From assembly GCF_020781835.1 (NCBI RefSeq), contig NZ_JAJGNJ010000008.1:62001-126000 (forward strand): a stretch of DNA of 64,000 nt, in the 5' to 3' direction. Numbering within the stretch: position 1 is the first letter of the stretch; every line of letters starts with the position of its first letter. The translations under genes were made by a program, and so were the position numbers. The notes under the pieces were generated by a model. That model had not been told where the DNA came from and ran no database searches. It saw only the letters and a program-made list of their open reading frames with translations. The DNA is from Microbacterium testaceum (GTDB lineage Bacteria; Actinomycetota; Actinomycetes; Actinomycetales; Microbacteriaceae). Positions 42,841 to 52,921 of this stretch are shown piece by piece.

Positions 42841-43794
42841 ATGGACATCCGCGACATCCACACCCCGGTGATGCTCGAGCGCTGCGCCGAACTGCTCGCG
42901 CCCGCCCTGAGCCGCGACGGCGCCGTCTTCGTCGACGCCACGCTCGGCATGGGCGGCCACTCCGAGGCGTTCCTCGAGCGCTTCCCGACCGCGCGACTGA
43001 TCGGGCTCGACCGCGACACCGACGCACTCCGCATCGCGGGTCAGCGCCTGGCGCGGTTCGAGGGGCGCACGACGTTCGTCCACACGGTCTACGACGGCAT
43101 CGCCGCGGCAGTGGCCTCGGCCGGGGTCGAGAAGGTCGACGGCATCCTGTTCGACCTCGGTGTCTCGTCGCTGCAGCTCGACGAGGCCTCCCGCGGGTTC
43201 GCCTACGCGCAGGACGCCCCCCTCGACATGCGCATGGACCAGACCTCCGGGATCACCGCCGCCCACGTGCTCGCCACCTACGGCGAGGGAGACCTGCGCC
43301 GCATCTTCGAGCGCTACGGCGAGGAGAAGCTCGCAGCCCGCTACGCCCGCGCGATCATCGCCGCGCGCCAGCAGGCTCCGCTGGAGCGCACCGGTCAGCT
43401 CGTGGACATCCTCCAGGCGGCCACACCGGCCGCGGTGCTGCACGAGCGGCATCCCGCCAAGCGGGTCTTCCAGGCACTGCGCATCGAGGTCAACGCCGAG
43501 CTGTCGGTGCTCGAGCGCGCCATCCCGGCGGCGCTGAGTGTGCTGGGTGTCGGCGGGCGCATCGTCGTGCTGTCGTACCAGTCGCTCGAAGACCGCCTGG
43601 TCAAGCGCGTGTTCGCCGAGGCCTCGGCATCCACTGCTCCGCGCGGGCTACCCGTGGAGCTGCCCGAGCACGCCCCGAAGTTCCGGTTGCTCGTACGCGG
43701 CGCCGAACTCGCCGGTGACGACGAACGCGCGGTCAACCCGCGTGCCACCCCCGTGCGTCTGCGTGCGGCCGAGCGGATCCAGGAGGACGCATGA
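42841..43794 (+). CDS. rsmH: 16S rRNA m4C1402 methyltransferase RsmH
   Basis: The 317-residue SAM-dependent enzyme methylates C1402 in the decoding centre. Motifs are [24 protein letters not shown] (SAM site), [27 protein letters not shown] and [15 protein letters not shown]. The start ATG 42841 is chosen from the usual short lead before HTPV; an upstream ATG (42805) in the same frame is possible and neither has a strong ribosome site. The stop overlaps ftsL (ATGA). Confidence 0.93.
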   Translation: MDIRDIHTPVMLERCAELLAPALSRDGAVFVDATLGMGGHSEAFLERFPTARLIGLDRDTDALRIAGQRLARFEGRTTFVHTVYDGIAAAVASAGVEKVDGILFDLGVSSLQLDEASRGFAYAQDAPLDMRMDQTSGITAAHVLATYGEGDLRRIFERYGEEKLAARYARAIIAARQQAPLERTGQLVDILQAATPAAVLHERHPAKRVFQALRIEVNAELSVLERAIPAALSVLGVGGRIVVLSYQSLEDRLVKRVFAEASASTAPRGLPVELPEHAPKFRLLVRGAELAGDDERAVNPRATPVRLRAAERIQEDA

Positions 43795-44399
43795 GCGCTC
43801 CCCAGACCATCGACGCGGCGTTCCTGCCGGAGTTCCCCATCCCGGTGCGAGAGCCCCGGCGCCTGCACGTCGTCGACGCGCCCGCGCGCCGTCGCGTCCC
43901 GCGCCGCGCCTTCGGCGTCATCGCCGTGCTCGGCGCGGTCACGATCGCCCTGGTGCAGATGGGTCTGTCGATCCTCACCACGCAGAGCTCGTTCGAGATC
44001 GCCTCGCTCACCCAGCAGCAGCGCGACCTGACCTACCAGAAGCAGATCCTGTACGACGAGGTGGCGGGTTTGAACTCGCCGCAGTATCTCGCCGCCAACG
44101 CCGCCGCCCTCGGCATGGTCATCGACGAGACGCCGACCTACCTGCGACTCAGCGACGGAGCGGTCATCGGCTCCGGCAAGCCCGCGGAGGGCGCCTCCTC
44201 GGTGGATGCCATGGGGCGGGGATCGGTGCGCAACGCCCTCATCTCGGGCGTCCCGCTCGTGACCGATCCGCAGAAGGCTGCCGAGCCCGACACCGCCGTA
44301 CCGGCCGACGGCGCCGCCGCCGACCCGAGCGCTCCGGCCACGGGTTCGGCGACACCCCCTCCGATCAGCGACGGTCTGCCGACGCCCGCGACACGATAA
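43791..44399 (+). CDS. ftsL: FtsL-like divisome protein
   Basis: The 202-residue bitopic membrane protein has a short cytoplasmic part, one transmembrane helix at about 42-62 ([18 protein letters not shown]) and an extracytoplasmic coiled coil ([19 protein letters not shown]). A Pro/Ala-rich tail ends it. Sequence conservation of FtsL is low, so the call leans on topology and on the place between rsmH and ftsI. The tail of about 80 residues is longer than in E. coli FtsL. Translation is coupled to rsmH. Confidence 0.82.
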   Translation: MSAPQTIDAAFLPEFPIPVREPRRLHVVDAPARRRVPRRAFGVIAVLGAVTIALVQMGLSILTTQSSFEIASLTQQQRDLTYQKQILYDEVAGLNSPQYLAANAAALGMVIDETPTYLRLSDGAVIGSGKPAEGASSVDAMGRGSVRNALISGVPLVTDPQKAAEPDTAVPADGAAADPSAPATGSATPPPISDGLPTPATR

Positions 44400-44403
44400 A
44401 CCC

Positions 44404-46200
44404 ATGACGACGACCCTCTCGCGCTCCCCGCGGCGACGTACGGTGGTGGCCCTGTCCATCGTGCTCGTCGTGCTCGTCGCCTTCGTCGTCCGCCTGGTCG
44501 ACATCCAGGTCGTGAACGCGCGCGAACACGTGGACGACTCCCTGGCGATGGGGCTGCAGAACTCCCGCGTCGAGTACGGCTCGCGCGGCGCCATCGTCGA
44601 CGAGAACGGGGTGACGCTGGCCTCGAGCGTGCACCGCTACGACGTCCAGGTCGACCCGATGCTGGCCGTCCAGGGCGTGGCCGATCGCGGCGACGACGAG
44701 ACGCAGGCGACGACGCGCACGTGGCCCGACATCGCCGCGCAGATCGCGCAGGTCACCGGGCAGGACGCGGCGGAGGTCGAGAAGGTCGTGACGGATGCCG
44801 TGGCAGCCGACCCCGGCTCGCGGTACGCGATCATCGCCGAGGACGTCTCGACCGAGCAGTACCGGGCCCTGGCCGAGCTGGGACTGCCGTTCCTGACCTT
44901 CCCGCCCAGGGCCGGCCGCGTGTACCCCGACGGCGCGGTGGGGGGCAACCTCCTCGGCTTCGTCGGCAGCGACGGACAGGCGCTGGCGGGGCTGGAACTC
45001 GCCGACAACGACTGCCTCGCCTCGCGGGACGGCGAGGTGGTGTTCCAGCAGGGACGCGACGGGGTCGTGCTGCCGGGCACCGAGGTGCAGACCGAGCCCG
45101 CCGTCGACGGCGGAACCCTGAAGCTGACCATCGACCGCGACCTGCAGTGGTACATGGGACAGCTCATCGCCGAGCAGGTCCAGAACACCGGCTCGGTGCG
45201 CGGTGCGATCACCGTGGTCGAGGCGAAGACCGGAAAGGTGCGCGCCCTGGCCGAGTACCCCACGGTCGACCCCAACAACCCCACGGCCACGCCGTCGGAG
45301 GAGCGGGGCAGCTGGGCGTTCACCGACCCCAACGAACCGGGCTCGACCTTCAAGGCGCTCACCGCCGCCATCGGTCTGGACAGCGGCTCCTTCACCATGG
45401 ACACCACCGTCACGGCCTCGTCGAGGGAGACGCTCCGCGGAGGCGCTCGTGTCTCCGATTCCTTCGCGCACGGCGCGAACAACTACACCCTGACCGGCGT
45501 CCTCATCGACTCCTCGAACGTCGGCATCTCCAAGTTCGGCGAGATGATCCCGGCCCAGACCCGCTACGACTACATGAAGAAGTTCGGGTTGGGCACGCCG
45601 AGCGCCATCGACTTCCCGGGTGAGTCCGCCGGCATCCTGCACCCCGTCGACGAGTGGGGCGACCAGACCTTCTACAACACCACGTTCGGTCAGGGTCTGG
45701 CGGTGACGATCCCGCAGCTGGTGGGTGTGTACCAGACGATCGCGAACGGAGGCGTGCGAATGCCCCTCTCCCTCGTCGAAGGATGCACCGCCGCGGACGG
45801 CACCGTCACCGACGTCCCGTCCGCCGAGGGGGAGCGCGTGATCTCCGCCGACACCGCTTCGAAGGTGTCGCAGATGCTCGAGAACGTCGCCACGCAGGGG
45901 ACACTGGCCTCACAGGTGGCCATCCCGGGCTACCGCGTGGCGATCAAGACCGGTACGGGTGAGAAGACCGACCCGAACACGGGCGCCTACAAGCCCGACG
46001 CGTACTTCACGACGATGATCGGTTTCGCCCCCGCCGACGACCCGCAATACATCGTCGCGGTCAACCTCGACGAACCGCGAACGGTAAAGTCGTCTGCGGC
46101 CAACGCCCCCGCCTTCCAGAAGGCGCTCACCCAGGTGCTCAAGAACTATCGGGTGATCCCGTCCGGTTCCACCACCCCCGAACTGCCCAAGTTCGGCTGA
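44404..46200 (+). CDS. ftsI: Septal transpeptidase FtsI (PBP3)
   Basis: The class B penicillin-binding protein (598 residues) cross-links septal peptidoglycan. It has one N-terminal membrane helix, a PBP dimerisation domain (GSRGAIVDENG) and a transpeptidase domain with SxxK at Ser314-Lys317 (GSTFK), SSN at 370-372 and KTG at 515-517. It follows ftsL by 4 bp. The next gene is murF, not murE. Confidence 0.95.
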   Translation: MTTTLSRSPRRRTVVALSIVLVVLVAFVVRLVDIQVVNAREHVDDSLAMGLQNSRVEYGSRGAIVDENGVTLASSVHRYDVQVDPMLAVQGVADRGDDETQATTRTWPDIAAQIAQVTGQDAAEVEKVVTDAVAADPGSRYAIIAEDVSTEQYRALAELGLPFLTFPPRAGRVYPDGAVGGNLLGFVGSDGQALAGLELADNDCLASRDGEVVFQQGRDGVVLPGTEVQTEPAVDGGTLKLTIDRDLQWYMGQLIAEQVQNTGSVRGAITVVEAKTGKVRALAEYPTVDPNNPTATPSEERGSWAFTDPNEPGSTFKALTAAIGLDSGSFTMDTTVTASSRETLRGGARVSDSFAHGANNYTLTGVLIDSSNVGISKFGEMIPAQTRYDYMKKFGLGTPSAIDFPGESAGILHPVDEWGDQTFYNTTFGQGLAVTIPQLVGVYQTIANGGVRMPLSLVEGCTAADGTVTDVPSAEGERVISADTASKVSQMLENVATQGTLASQVAIPGYRVAIKTGTGEKTDPNTGAYKPDAYFTTMIGFAPADDPQYIVAVNLDEPRTVKSSAANAPAFQKALTQVLKNYRVIPSGSTTPELPKFG

Positions 46201-46252
46201 GACGCCGGATGCCGGCCTCTCCCCGAAACGGAAAGGGCGTCCGTACACAGCA

Positions 46253-47665
46253 ATGATCCCCACCAGCCTCTCCCACATCGCCTCCGTGCTCGGCGGTCGC
46301 CTCGTGCTGCACGGCGACGACACCCCCGAAACCACCGTCTCCGGGCTCGTCGACACCGACTCTCGGCTCATCGAGCCCGGCGGCGTCTTCGTCGCCAAGC
46401 CCGGTGAGACCACCGACGGACACCTGTTCGTACCGGCCGCGATCGAACGCGGAGCGGCCCTCGCCCTGGTCGAGCGCGAACTCGACCAGCCGGTCAGCCA
46501 GGTCGTGGTCGCCGACGTCGTCACCGCCCTCGGCGAGCTGGCGCGGGACGTGGTCGCGCGCGTGCGCGCCGCGGGCGACCTGCGCATCGTCGGCATCACC
46601 GGCTCCAACGGCAAGACCACGACCAAGAACCTCCTCGCGCGCATCCTCGCGGACGAAGGTCTCACCGTCGCCCCGCGCGCCTCGTTCAACAACGAGGTCG
46701 GCGCGCCGCTGACGATGCTGCGGGTGACCGAGGACACCCGGTTCCTCGTGAGCGAGTTCGGTGCCAGCGCGCCCGGCGCCATCGCCCGTCTCGCCGGCCT
46801 GGTGACCCCCGACATCGGCGTCGTGCTGATGGTCGGCATGGCCCACGCGGGAGGCTTCGGCGGCATCGAGTCGACTTTCCACGCCAAGAGCGAGCTCGTG
46901 CGCGCCACCCGCGAGGGCGGTCTCGCGGTGCTCAACGCCGACGACCCGCGCGTGGCGGCCATGGAACCGATCGCCCGCGAACGGAACCAGCAGGTCCGCT
47001 GGTTCGGACGCGGTGAGCGCGCGGACGTGCGCGCCGTCGACGTCGAGGTGTCGGCATCCGGAACCCGAGCCCAGCTGGTCGTCGACGGCGAGGAGCACAC
47101 GCTCGAGCTGCGAGTCCTCGGCGAGCACCATGTGATGAACGCCCTCGCCGCGATCGCGGCGGCCACGGCGCTGGGGGTGTCGGCGGCCGATGCCATCGCA
47201 CGCCTGTCGACCGTCGAGCTGGCCGAGCGATGGCGCATGCAGCCCCTCGGATCGGAGCGGGTGCGGATCATCAACGACGCGTACAACGCCAGCCCCGACT
47301 CCATGGCCGCCGCCCTCCGCACGCTCGCGCAGATCACCGGCCCCGGGGAGCGCACGGTCGCGGTGCTCGGGGCGATGAGCGAGCTCGGCGAATACGCCGA
47401 CGAGGAGCACGATCGCGTGGGCCTGCTCGCGGTGCGCCTGCGCATCCAGCGCATCGTGGTGATCGGCCAGGAGGCTCGCCGCATGTACCTCGAGGCCATC
47501 GCCCAGGGGTCGTGGGACGGCGAGGCCGTGTTCTTCCCGGATGCCGATTCGGCCTACGACTACCTCCTCGGCGAGCTGCGCGACGGCGATCGCGTGCTGG
47601 TGAAGTCGTCCAACTCCGCCGGGCTGCGGTTCCTCGGCGACCGTCTGGGAGAATCGTTCGCGTGA
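46253..47665 (+). CDS. murF: UDP-MurNAc-tripeptide D-Ala-D-Ala ligase MurF
   Basis: This 470-residue ATP-dependent amide ligase adds D-Ala-D-Ala to UDP-MurNAc-tripeptide. It shows GITGSNGKTTTKN (P-loop), the MurF-type NNEVGAPLTML, HHVMNALAAIAAA and DAYNASPDSM. The tripeptide site residues do not tell whether the third residue is lysine, ornithine or diaminopimelate. The ribosome site before ATG 46253 is weak. The GTG of mraY overlaps its stop. Confidence 0.94.
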   Translation: MIPTSLSHIASVLGGRLVLHGDDTPETTVSGLVDTDSRLIEPGGVFVAKPGETTDGHLFVPAAIERGAALALVERELDQPVSQVVVADVVTALGELARDVVARVRAAGDLRIVGITGSNGKTTTKNLLARILADEGLTVAPRASFNNEVGAPLTMLRVTEDTRFLVSEFGASAPGAIARLAGLVTPDIGVVLMVGMAHAGGFGGIESTFHAKSELVRATREGGLAVLNADDPRVAAMEPIARERNQQVRWFGRGERADVRAVDVEVSASGTRAQLVVDGEEHTLELRVLGEHHVMNALAAIAAATALGVSAADAIARLSTVELAERWRMQPLGSERVRIINDAYNASPDSMAAALRTLAQITGPGERTVAVLGAMSELGEYADEEHDRVGLLAVRLRIQRIVVIGQEARRMYLEAIAQGSWDGEAVFFPDADSAYDYLLGELRDGDRVLVKSSNSAGLRFLGDRLGESFA

Positions 47666-48768
47666 GATCACTTCTGACATCCGCGGGGATCTCTCTGGCC
47701 TTCACACTGTTCCTCACTCCGGTGTTCCTACGGGGCTTCCGGAAGTGGGGCTGGGGACAGGTCATCCGCACGCCCGAGAACGTGCACAACCCCTCGCACG
47801 GGGCCAAGCGCGGCACGCCCACGATGGGCGGCACGATCTTCATCCTCGGCACGATCATCGGGTACTTCATCGGGGCGTACGCGGGCAACAACCCGCCGAC
47901 CGTGTCGGGACTGCTCGTGCTCTGGCTGATGCTGGGCTTCGGCGTGGTCGGCTTCATCGACGACTACATGAAGGTCCGGTTCCAGAACAGCCTGGGCCTG
48001 TCGGGGTGGCGCAAGATCGCCGGACAGGTGATCGTGACGGTGCCGTTCGCGATCGTCGCCCTGAACTTCCCCAACGCCGTCGACCAGACCCCGGCGTCGG
48101 AATACATCTCCGTCTTCCGCGACATCCAGGTGCTGTCGCTGTTCGCGCTGGGCCCGATCCTCGGCTGGCTGCTGTACCTCGCGTGGATCTCGCTCATCGG
48201 CACCGCGGCATCCAACTCGGTCAACGTCGCCGACGGTCTGGACGGCCTGGCCGCCGGATCGGGGATCTTCGTCGTCGGTGCTTACAGCCTCATGGCCTTC
48301 TGGCAGAACAAGCAGATGTGCGCCGATGTGCTCGACCCCTCGGTGCAGGCCGGGTGCTACGCCGTCCGCGACCCGTTCGACCTCGCGATCGTGTCGGCCT
48401 CGTTCGTCGGTGCGCTCGTCGGGTTCCTGTGGTGGAACGCGCCGAAGGCGAAGGTCTTCATGGGCGACTGCGGATCGATGGCGATCGGCGGGGTCATCGC
48501 GGCGATGGCGATCCTCACGCGCACCGAGCTGCTGCTCGTCCTCATCGCCGGCGTCTACGTCATCGCCTCGGGCTCGGTGATCCTTCAGCGCATCTACTTC
48601 AAGATCACCCGCGGGAAGCGTCTGTTCCTCATGAGCCCCCTGCATCACCACCTCGAGATGCGCGGGTGGCCCGAGGTGACGATCGTCGTGCGCATGTGGA
48701 TCATCGCCGGCCTGCTCGCCGTCTCGGGCGTGGGCTTCTTCTACGTCGAATGGCTGGCGCGCGTATGA
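47662..48768 (+). CDS. mraY: Phospho-MurNAc-pentapeptide transferase MraY
   Basis: The 368-residue polytopic enzyme transfers phospho-MurNAc-pentapeptide to undecaprenyl phosphate, making lipid I. Key motifs are KRGTPTMGG, GFIDDYMK (Asp pair), NSVNVADGLDGLAAG, FMGDCGSMAIGG and the cytoplasmic loop LMSPLHHHLEMRGW. GTG 47662 overlaps the murF stop (GTGA), and the stop overlaps murD (ATGA). Confidence 0.96.
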   Translation: MRSLLTSAGISLAFTLFLTPVFLRGFRKWGWGQVIRTPENVHNPSHGAKRGTPTMGGTIFILGTIIGYFIGAYAGNNPPTVSGLLVLWLMLGFGVVGFIDDYMKVRFQNSLGLSGWRKIAGQVIVTVPFAIVALNFPNAVDQTPASEYISVFRDIQVLSLFALGPILGWLLYLAWISLIGTAASNSVNVADGLDGLAAGSGIFVVGAYSLMAFWQNKQMCADVLDPSVQAGCYAVRDPFDLAIVSASFVGALVGFLWWNAPKAKVFMGDCGSMAIGGVIAAMAILTRTELLLVLIAGVYVIASGSVILQRIYFKITRGKRLFLMSPLHHHLEMRGWPEVTIVVRMWIIAGLLAVSGVGFFYVEWLARV

Positions 48769-50291
48769 GCGCGGAACGGGTGGCATCCCTGAACAGCTGG
48801 TACGCCGACTGGAACGGTCTCAAGGTCGCGGTGCTTGGTCTGTCCATGACCGGGTTCTCGGTCGCGGACACCCTCGCCGAGCTCGGCGTCGAGGTCCTCG
48901 TGGTGACCGAGAAGGCCGACCCCGAGTATGCCCGTCTGCTTCCGGTGATCGGTGCCGAGCTTCACGTCGGTCCGCTCGACGCCGTGCCCGACGTGCTCGT
49001 GGACTTCGCTCCCGACGTCGTGATCGCCTCTCCCGGGTTCCCTCCCTCGCACCCGCTCATCACCTGGACGCAGCGCACCGGCATCCCGCTGTGGGGCGAC
49101 GTCGAGCTGGCGTGGCGCGTGCGCGACAAGGTCGTACGCCCCGACGGACGGCCCGCCGATTGGGTCCTCATCACGGGGACCAACGGCAAGACCACGACCA
49201 CGCGACTGACCGCCGAGATGCTCGTCGCCGGCGGACTGCGCGCGGTGCCGGTCGGCAACATCGGCACGCCGGTGCTGGACGCGGTGCGCGATCCGAGCGG
49301 CTTCGACGCCCTGGTCGTCGAGCTCTCCAGCCATCAGCTGTGGTACCTCAACCTGCAGACCGGCGACGATGCGCTGTCCCCGCACGCCGCCGTGTGTCTG
49401 AACCTCGCCGACGACCACCTCGAGTGGCACGGCAGCCCGGCCGCGTACCGCGACGCCAAGGCCGGCGTGTACACCCGGACGCGCGTCGCGTGTGTCTACA
49501 ACAAGGCCGATGCCGTCACACGCGAGATGGTCGAGGAGGCCGAGGTCGTCGAGGGAGCCCGCGCCATCGGCTTCGACCTCGGCGTCCCCGGGCCGAGCGA
49601 CCTCGGTGTCGTGGACGGCATCCTGGTGGACCGCGCATTCCTCGAGGAGCGCGCCACCTCGGCTCTCGAGCTCACCACGGTCGCCGATCTCGCCGAGCGC
49701 GGACTGGCGGCTCCCCACGTCGTGTCGAACATCCTCGCCGCGAGCGCCCTGGCGCGATCCCTCGGCGTGTCGCCGGCCGACATCCACGACGCCCTCGACC
49801 GGTTCCGTCTCGACCCGCATCGGATCCAGGTCGTCGCCGCGCACCGCGGCGTCACCTGGGTCGACGACTCCAAGGCCACGAACCCCCATGCCGCGGGATC
49901 GTCGCTGGCGGCCTATCCGGGCGCGGTGTGGGTGGTCGGCGGGCTCCTCAAGGGCGTCGACGTCAACGACCTCGTGCGCACGCGCGGCGCCGCGACCCGC
50001 GCGGCCATCGTCATCGGTACCGAGCGCGGCGAGATCGTCGCGGCGTTCGAGCGACACGCCCCGGCGGTTCCGCTCTTCGAGGTCGACCACACCGAGACTG
50101 AAGACGTCATGGCACGGGTCGTCGAACTGGCGGCCGACGTGGCCCGGGACGGAGACACCGTGCTCCTGGCGCCCGCGGCGGCGTCGTTCGATCAGTTCGC
50201 CTCCTACTCCGACCGCGGTGAGCGATTCGCCGACGCGGTGCGGGCGTGGATCGCCGGTCACGACGACGGAACGGCCCGACCGCACGATTAG
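48765..50291 (+). CDS. murD: UDP-MurNAc-alanine D-glutamate ligase MurD
   Basis: The 508-residue cytoplasmic ligase adds D-Glu. Visible are the N-terminal KVAVLGLSMTGFSVADTL nucleotide-like fold, the P-loop ITGTNGKTTTTRL, VELSSHQLWYL and the C-terminal DDSKATNPHAAG, followed by VWVVGGLLKGVD. It is longer than E. coli MurD (438), mostly from the N-terminal lead and loops. ATG 48765 overlaps mraY. Confidence 0.94.
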   Translation: MSAERVASLNSWYADWNGLKVAVLGLSMTGFSVADTLAELGVEVLVVTEKADPEYARLLPVIGAELHVGPLDAVPDVLVDFAPDVVIASPGFPPSHPLITWTQRTGIPLWGDVELAWRVRDKVVRPDGRPADWVLITGTNGKTTTTRLTAEMLVAGGLRAVPVGNIGTPVLDAVRDPSGFDALVVELSSHQLWYLNLQTGDDALSPHAAVCLNLADDHLEWHGSPAAYRDAKAGVYTRTRVACVYNKADAVTREMVEEAEVVEGARAIGFDLGVPGPSDLGVVDGILVDRAFLEERATSALELTTVADLAERGLAAPHVVSNILAASALARSLGVSPADIHDALDRFRLDPHRIQVVAAHRGVTWVDDSKATNPHAAGSSLAAYPGAVWVVGGLLKGVDVNDLVRTRGAATRAAIVIGTERGEIVAAFERHAPAVPLFEVDHTETEDVMARVVELAADVARDGDTVLLAPAAASFDQFASYSDRGERFADAVRAWIAGHDDGTARPHD

Positions 50292-50303
50292 GGGGAACAC
50301 CGC

Positions 50304-51542
50304 GTGACCACCACCGCACCCCCGCCCCGACAGGCCCCCGAGGACGAACCCGCACGCTCGGGACTGGCCGCTCGCGTCTCGCTCGGTCGCGCCTTCCAGC
50401 CCGTGCCGAGCGAGTTCCTGCTCATCGCATCGGCGGCGCTGCTGCTCACCGGCTTCGGGCTCGTGATGGTGCTGTCAGCGACCTCGGCTCTCGACGGCGG
50501 ACAGAACCCGTTCGATCACGTGCTCAAGCAGGGCATCTTCGCCGTCGTCGGCATCCCGCTGATGTTCGTCCTCAGCCGCGCGCCCATGCAGTTCTGGAAG
50601 GGCATCGCGTGGCCGGTGCTCGTCTTCGCGACCCTGTTCCAGCTGCTGGTCTACGTCCCGGGCCTCGGCATCGAGTCCTACGGAAACCGCAACTGGGTGC
50701 AGATCGCCGGGTTCCAGTTCCAGCCGGCCGAGTTCCTCAAGCTCGCACTGGCGCTGTGGATGGCGGCGGTGCTCTACCGCAAACGGCGCCTCCTGACGTC
50801 GTGGAAGCACGTGTTCATCCCCGTCGTCCCCGTCGCCGTACTCGTGATCGGCACGGTCCTCGGCGGACGCGACCTCGGAACGGTCATGATCCTCGTGCTC
50901 GTGGTGCTCGGGGCGCTGTTCTTCGCGGGGATCAAGCTGCGCATGTTCATCGTGCCCGCGGTGCTCTCGCTCGCGGTCGTGCTCGTCTCGGCTTTCGGCA
51001 GCGAGAACCGCATGGCCCGCATCGCGAGCCTGTTCGACCCCGACGACGCGTCGTGCTACTACACCTCCTGCTACCAGTCGCTGCACGGCGTGTGGGGGCT
51101 GGCCAGCGGGGGAGTGCTGGGCCTCGGGCTCGGCAACTCCAAGGAGAAGTACGACTGGCTCCCCGCCGCGGCCAACGACTACATCTTCGCCATCATCGGG
51201 GAGGAGCTGGGGCTCATCGGATGCCTCGTGGTGCTGGTCCTGTTCGCCCTGTTCGCCGTCGGCGCGTTCCACATCATCCGTCGCACCGACGATGCCTTCG
51301 TGCGCATCGTCGCCGGCGCGATCACGCTGTGGATCGTCGGCCAAGCCCTGGTGAACATCGGCGTCGTGCTGCGCATCTTCCCCGTCCTGGGCGTTCCGCT
51401 GCCGTTCATGTCGCAGGGCGGCACGTCGTTGCTGTCGGTGCTCATCGCGTGCGGGGTCCTGCTCTCGTGCGCACGGACGCTGCCCGATCGCCGAGCTGTG
51501 GCTGCGGCACCCGCCCGGACCCCCGCCCGTCGACTCCGCTGA
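50304..51542 (+). CDS. ftsW: SEDS-family septal glycosyltransferase FtsW
   Basis: The 412-residue SEDS protein with ten membrane segments polymerises lipid II at the septum together with FtsI. It shows the family pattern GNRNWVQIAGFQFQPAEFLK with GGRDLGTVMIL (catalytic Asp region), the large extracellular loop with SLHGVWGLASGG and the C-terminal PFMSQGGTS. A Cys pair (DDASCYYTSCYQ) in the big loop may form a disulfide. AGGGGGA precedes GTG 50304. Confidence 0.94.
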   Translation: MTTTAPPPRQAPEDEPARSGLAARVSLGRAFQPVPSEFLLIASAALLLTGFGLVMVLSATSALDGGQNPFDHVLKQGIFAVVGIPLMFVLSRAPMQFWKGIAWPVLVFATLFQLLVYVPGLGIESYGNRNWVQIAGFQFQPAEFLKLALALWMAAVLYRKRRLLTSWKHVFIPVVPVAVLVIGTVLGGRDLGTVMILVLVVLGALFFAGIKLRMFIVPAVLSLAVVLVSAFGSENRMARIASLFDPDDASCYYTSCYQSLHGVWGLASGGVLGLGLGNSKEKYDWLPAAANDYIFAIIGEELGLIGCLVVLVLFALFAVGAFHIIRRTDDAFVRIVAGAITLWIVGQALVNIGVVLRIFPVLGVPLPFMSQGGTSLLSVLIACGVLLSCARTLPDRRAVAAAPARTPARRLR

Positions 51543-51645
51543 GGTCCGCGTCCGCGCGCCGTCGCGGGTGGTGGTTTCGTCCCGTTCGCGTGATCCGGCG
51601 CTGCCTGTGCCGGCACGGTGGCATCCGGGGTTCCGTCGCTCTGGT

Positions 51646-51651
51646 TAGGGT
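51646..51651 (+). promoter_or_regulatory. -10 box TAGGGT of murG, inside the dcw cluster
   Basis: It ends 6 nt before GTG 51658, in the 115-bp gap after ftsW. It suggests a separate leaderless murG transcript besides the cluster mRNA. Confidence 0.45.
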
Positions 51652-51657
51652 CGAGGG

Positions 51658-52731
51658 GTGACGACCACGCTTCTGGCCGGCGGCGGGACCGCCGGACACG
51701 TGAACCCCCTGCTCGCCGTCGCTGACGGTCTCCGCGCGCGCAACGCCGACGACGAGGTGCTCGTGCTCGGCACGCGCGAGGGGCTGGAGTCCCGGCTCGT
51801 CCCGCTGCGCGGGTACGAGCTGCTCTTCGTCGACAAGGTGCCGTTCCCGCGGCGGCCCGACCGCGCGGCGGCGGCGTTCCCGTCTCGCTTCCGTCGCGCC
51901 ATCGGTCAGGTGCGTCGGGTCATCCGCGAGCGCGGTGTGGACGCGGTGGTCGGCTTCGGCGGATACGCCTCGGCGCCGGCGTACGTCGCGGCGCGATGGG
52001 AACGTGTCCCGTTCGTCGTGCACGAGGCCAACGCCCGGCCGGGGCTCGCGAACGTTCTGGGTGCCCGTGCGGCCGCCGGGGTCGGCGTGGCGTTCGAGGG
52101 CACGCCGCTGCGCGGTGCGCAGGTCGTGGGCATGCCGTTGCGCCGTGAGATCGTCGACCTCGACCGCGCGGCGCTGCGCTCCGAGGCGGCCGCGCACTTC
52201 GGACTGGATGCCACGACCCCCACGCTCCTCGTCTTCGGCGGTTCGCTCGGGGCGCAGCGCCTGAACGAAGCGTTCGGCGGCGCGTGGCAGGACGTCCTCG
52301 GGGCCGGTTGGCAGCTGCTCCACGTGACCGGCGAGAAGTCCGACCTCGCCGACCCCGGCGTGCCCGGGTACGCGTTGGTGAGGTACGTCGACCGCATGGA
52401 CCTCGCCTTCGCGCTGGCCGACTTCATCGTGTCGCGCTCGGGCGCGGCGACGGTGAGCGAGATCAGTGCCCTCGGCATCCCCGCGGTGTACGTGCCCTAT
52501 GCGGTCGGCAACGGCGAGCAGAGCCTCAACGCGGCCGCGGCCGTGCGGGCGGGGGCAGCGCGCCTCATCGCCGACGCGGAGTTCACCGCCGACCGCGTGC
52601 GGGCCGAGATCGTCCCTCTGCTGCGCGACGCCCAGGCGCGGGAGCTCATGCGCGCCGCCGCCGCGCGAACCGGCACGCGCGCCGGCACCGAGAACGTCAT
52701 CGGCCTCCTCGACGCGGCGCTCGCGCGCTGA
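51658..52731 (+). CDS. murG: Lipid II synthase MurG
   Basis: The 357-residue GT28 glycosyltransferase adds GlcNAc to lipid I at the membrane face. It has the N-terminal LLAGGGTAGHVNPLLAVA, GFGGYASAPAYVAA, HEANARPGLAN and the C-terminal UDP-GlcNAc site SRSGAATVSEISALGIPA. The reading frame closes with a 190-bp very GC-rich gap before murC in which I see no gene. Confidence 0.95.
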   Translation: MTTTLLAGGGTAGHVNPLLAVADGLRARNADDEVLVLGTREGLESRLVPLRGYELLFVDKVPFPRRPDRAAAAFPSRFRRAIGQVRRVIRERGVDAVVGFGGYASAPAYVAARWERVPFVVHEANARPGLANVLGARAAAGVGVAFEGTPLRGAQVVGMPLRREIVDLDRAALRSEAAAHFGLDATTPTLLVFGGSLGAQRLNEAFGGAWQDVLGAGWQLLHVTGEKSDLADPGVPGYALVRYVDRMDLAFALADFIVSRSGAATVSEISALGIPAVYVPYAVGNGEQSLNAAAAVRAGAARLIADAEFTADRVRAEIVPLLRDAQARELMRAAAARTGTRAGTENVIGLLDAALAR

Positions 52732-52906
52732 GCGGCCGACCGCTGCCGCGGCGCCTGGCGGCCCGTCCGGCGGACGTCTCCGGCGGCACGCCGTATCGCG
52801 GTGTCGTGACCCGGCGTGTCGCCGACCGGGTCCGCAGGACGGCACGGGCGCGTCCGCGCGGCGGACCGCACGGGCGCGCCGGGGGCGGGCTGTCGGCCGG
52901 GCGACG

Positions 52907-52912
52907 TAGGAT
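52907..52912 (+). promoter_or_regulatory. -10-like box TAGGAT before murC
   Basis: It ends 9 nt before ATG 52922; AAGG at 3-nt spacing to the ATG is a poor ribosome site. A short-leader murC transcript is possible. Confidence 0.35.
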
Positions 52913-52921
52913 CGCAAGGTC

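Noticed and set aside
52732..52921. Possible small gene in the murG-murC gap
   Set aside because: Open frames there lack a start with a ribosome site and have only Arg/Gly/Ala-rich translation.
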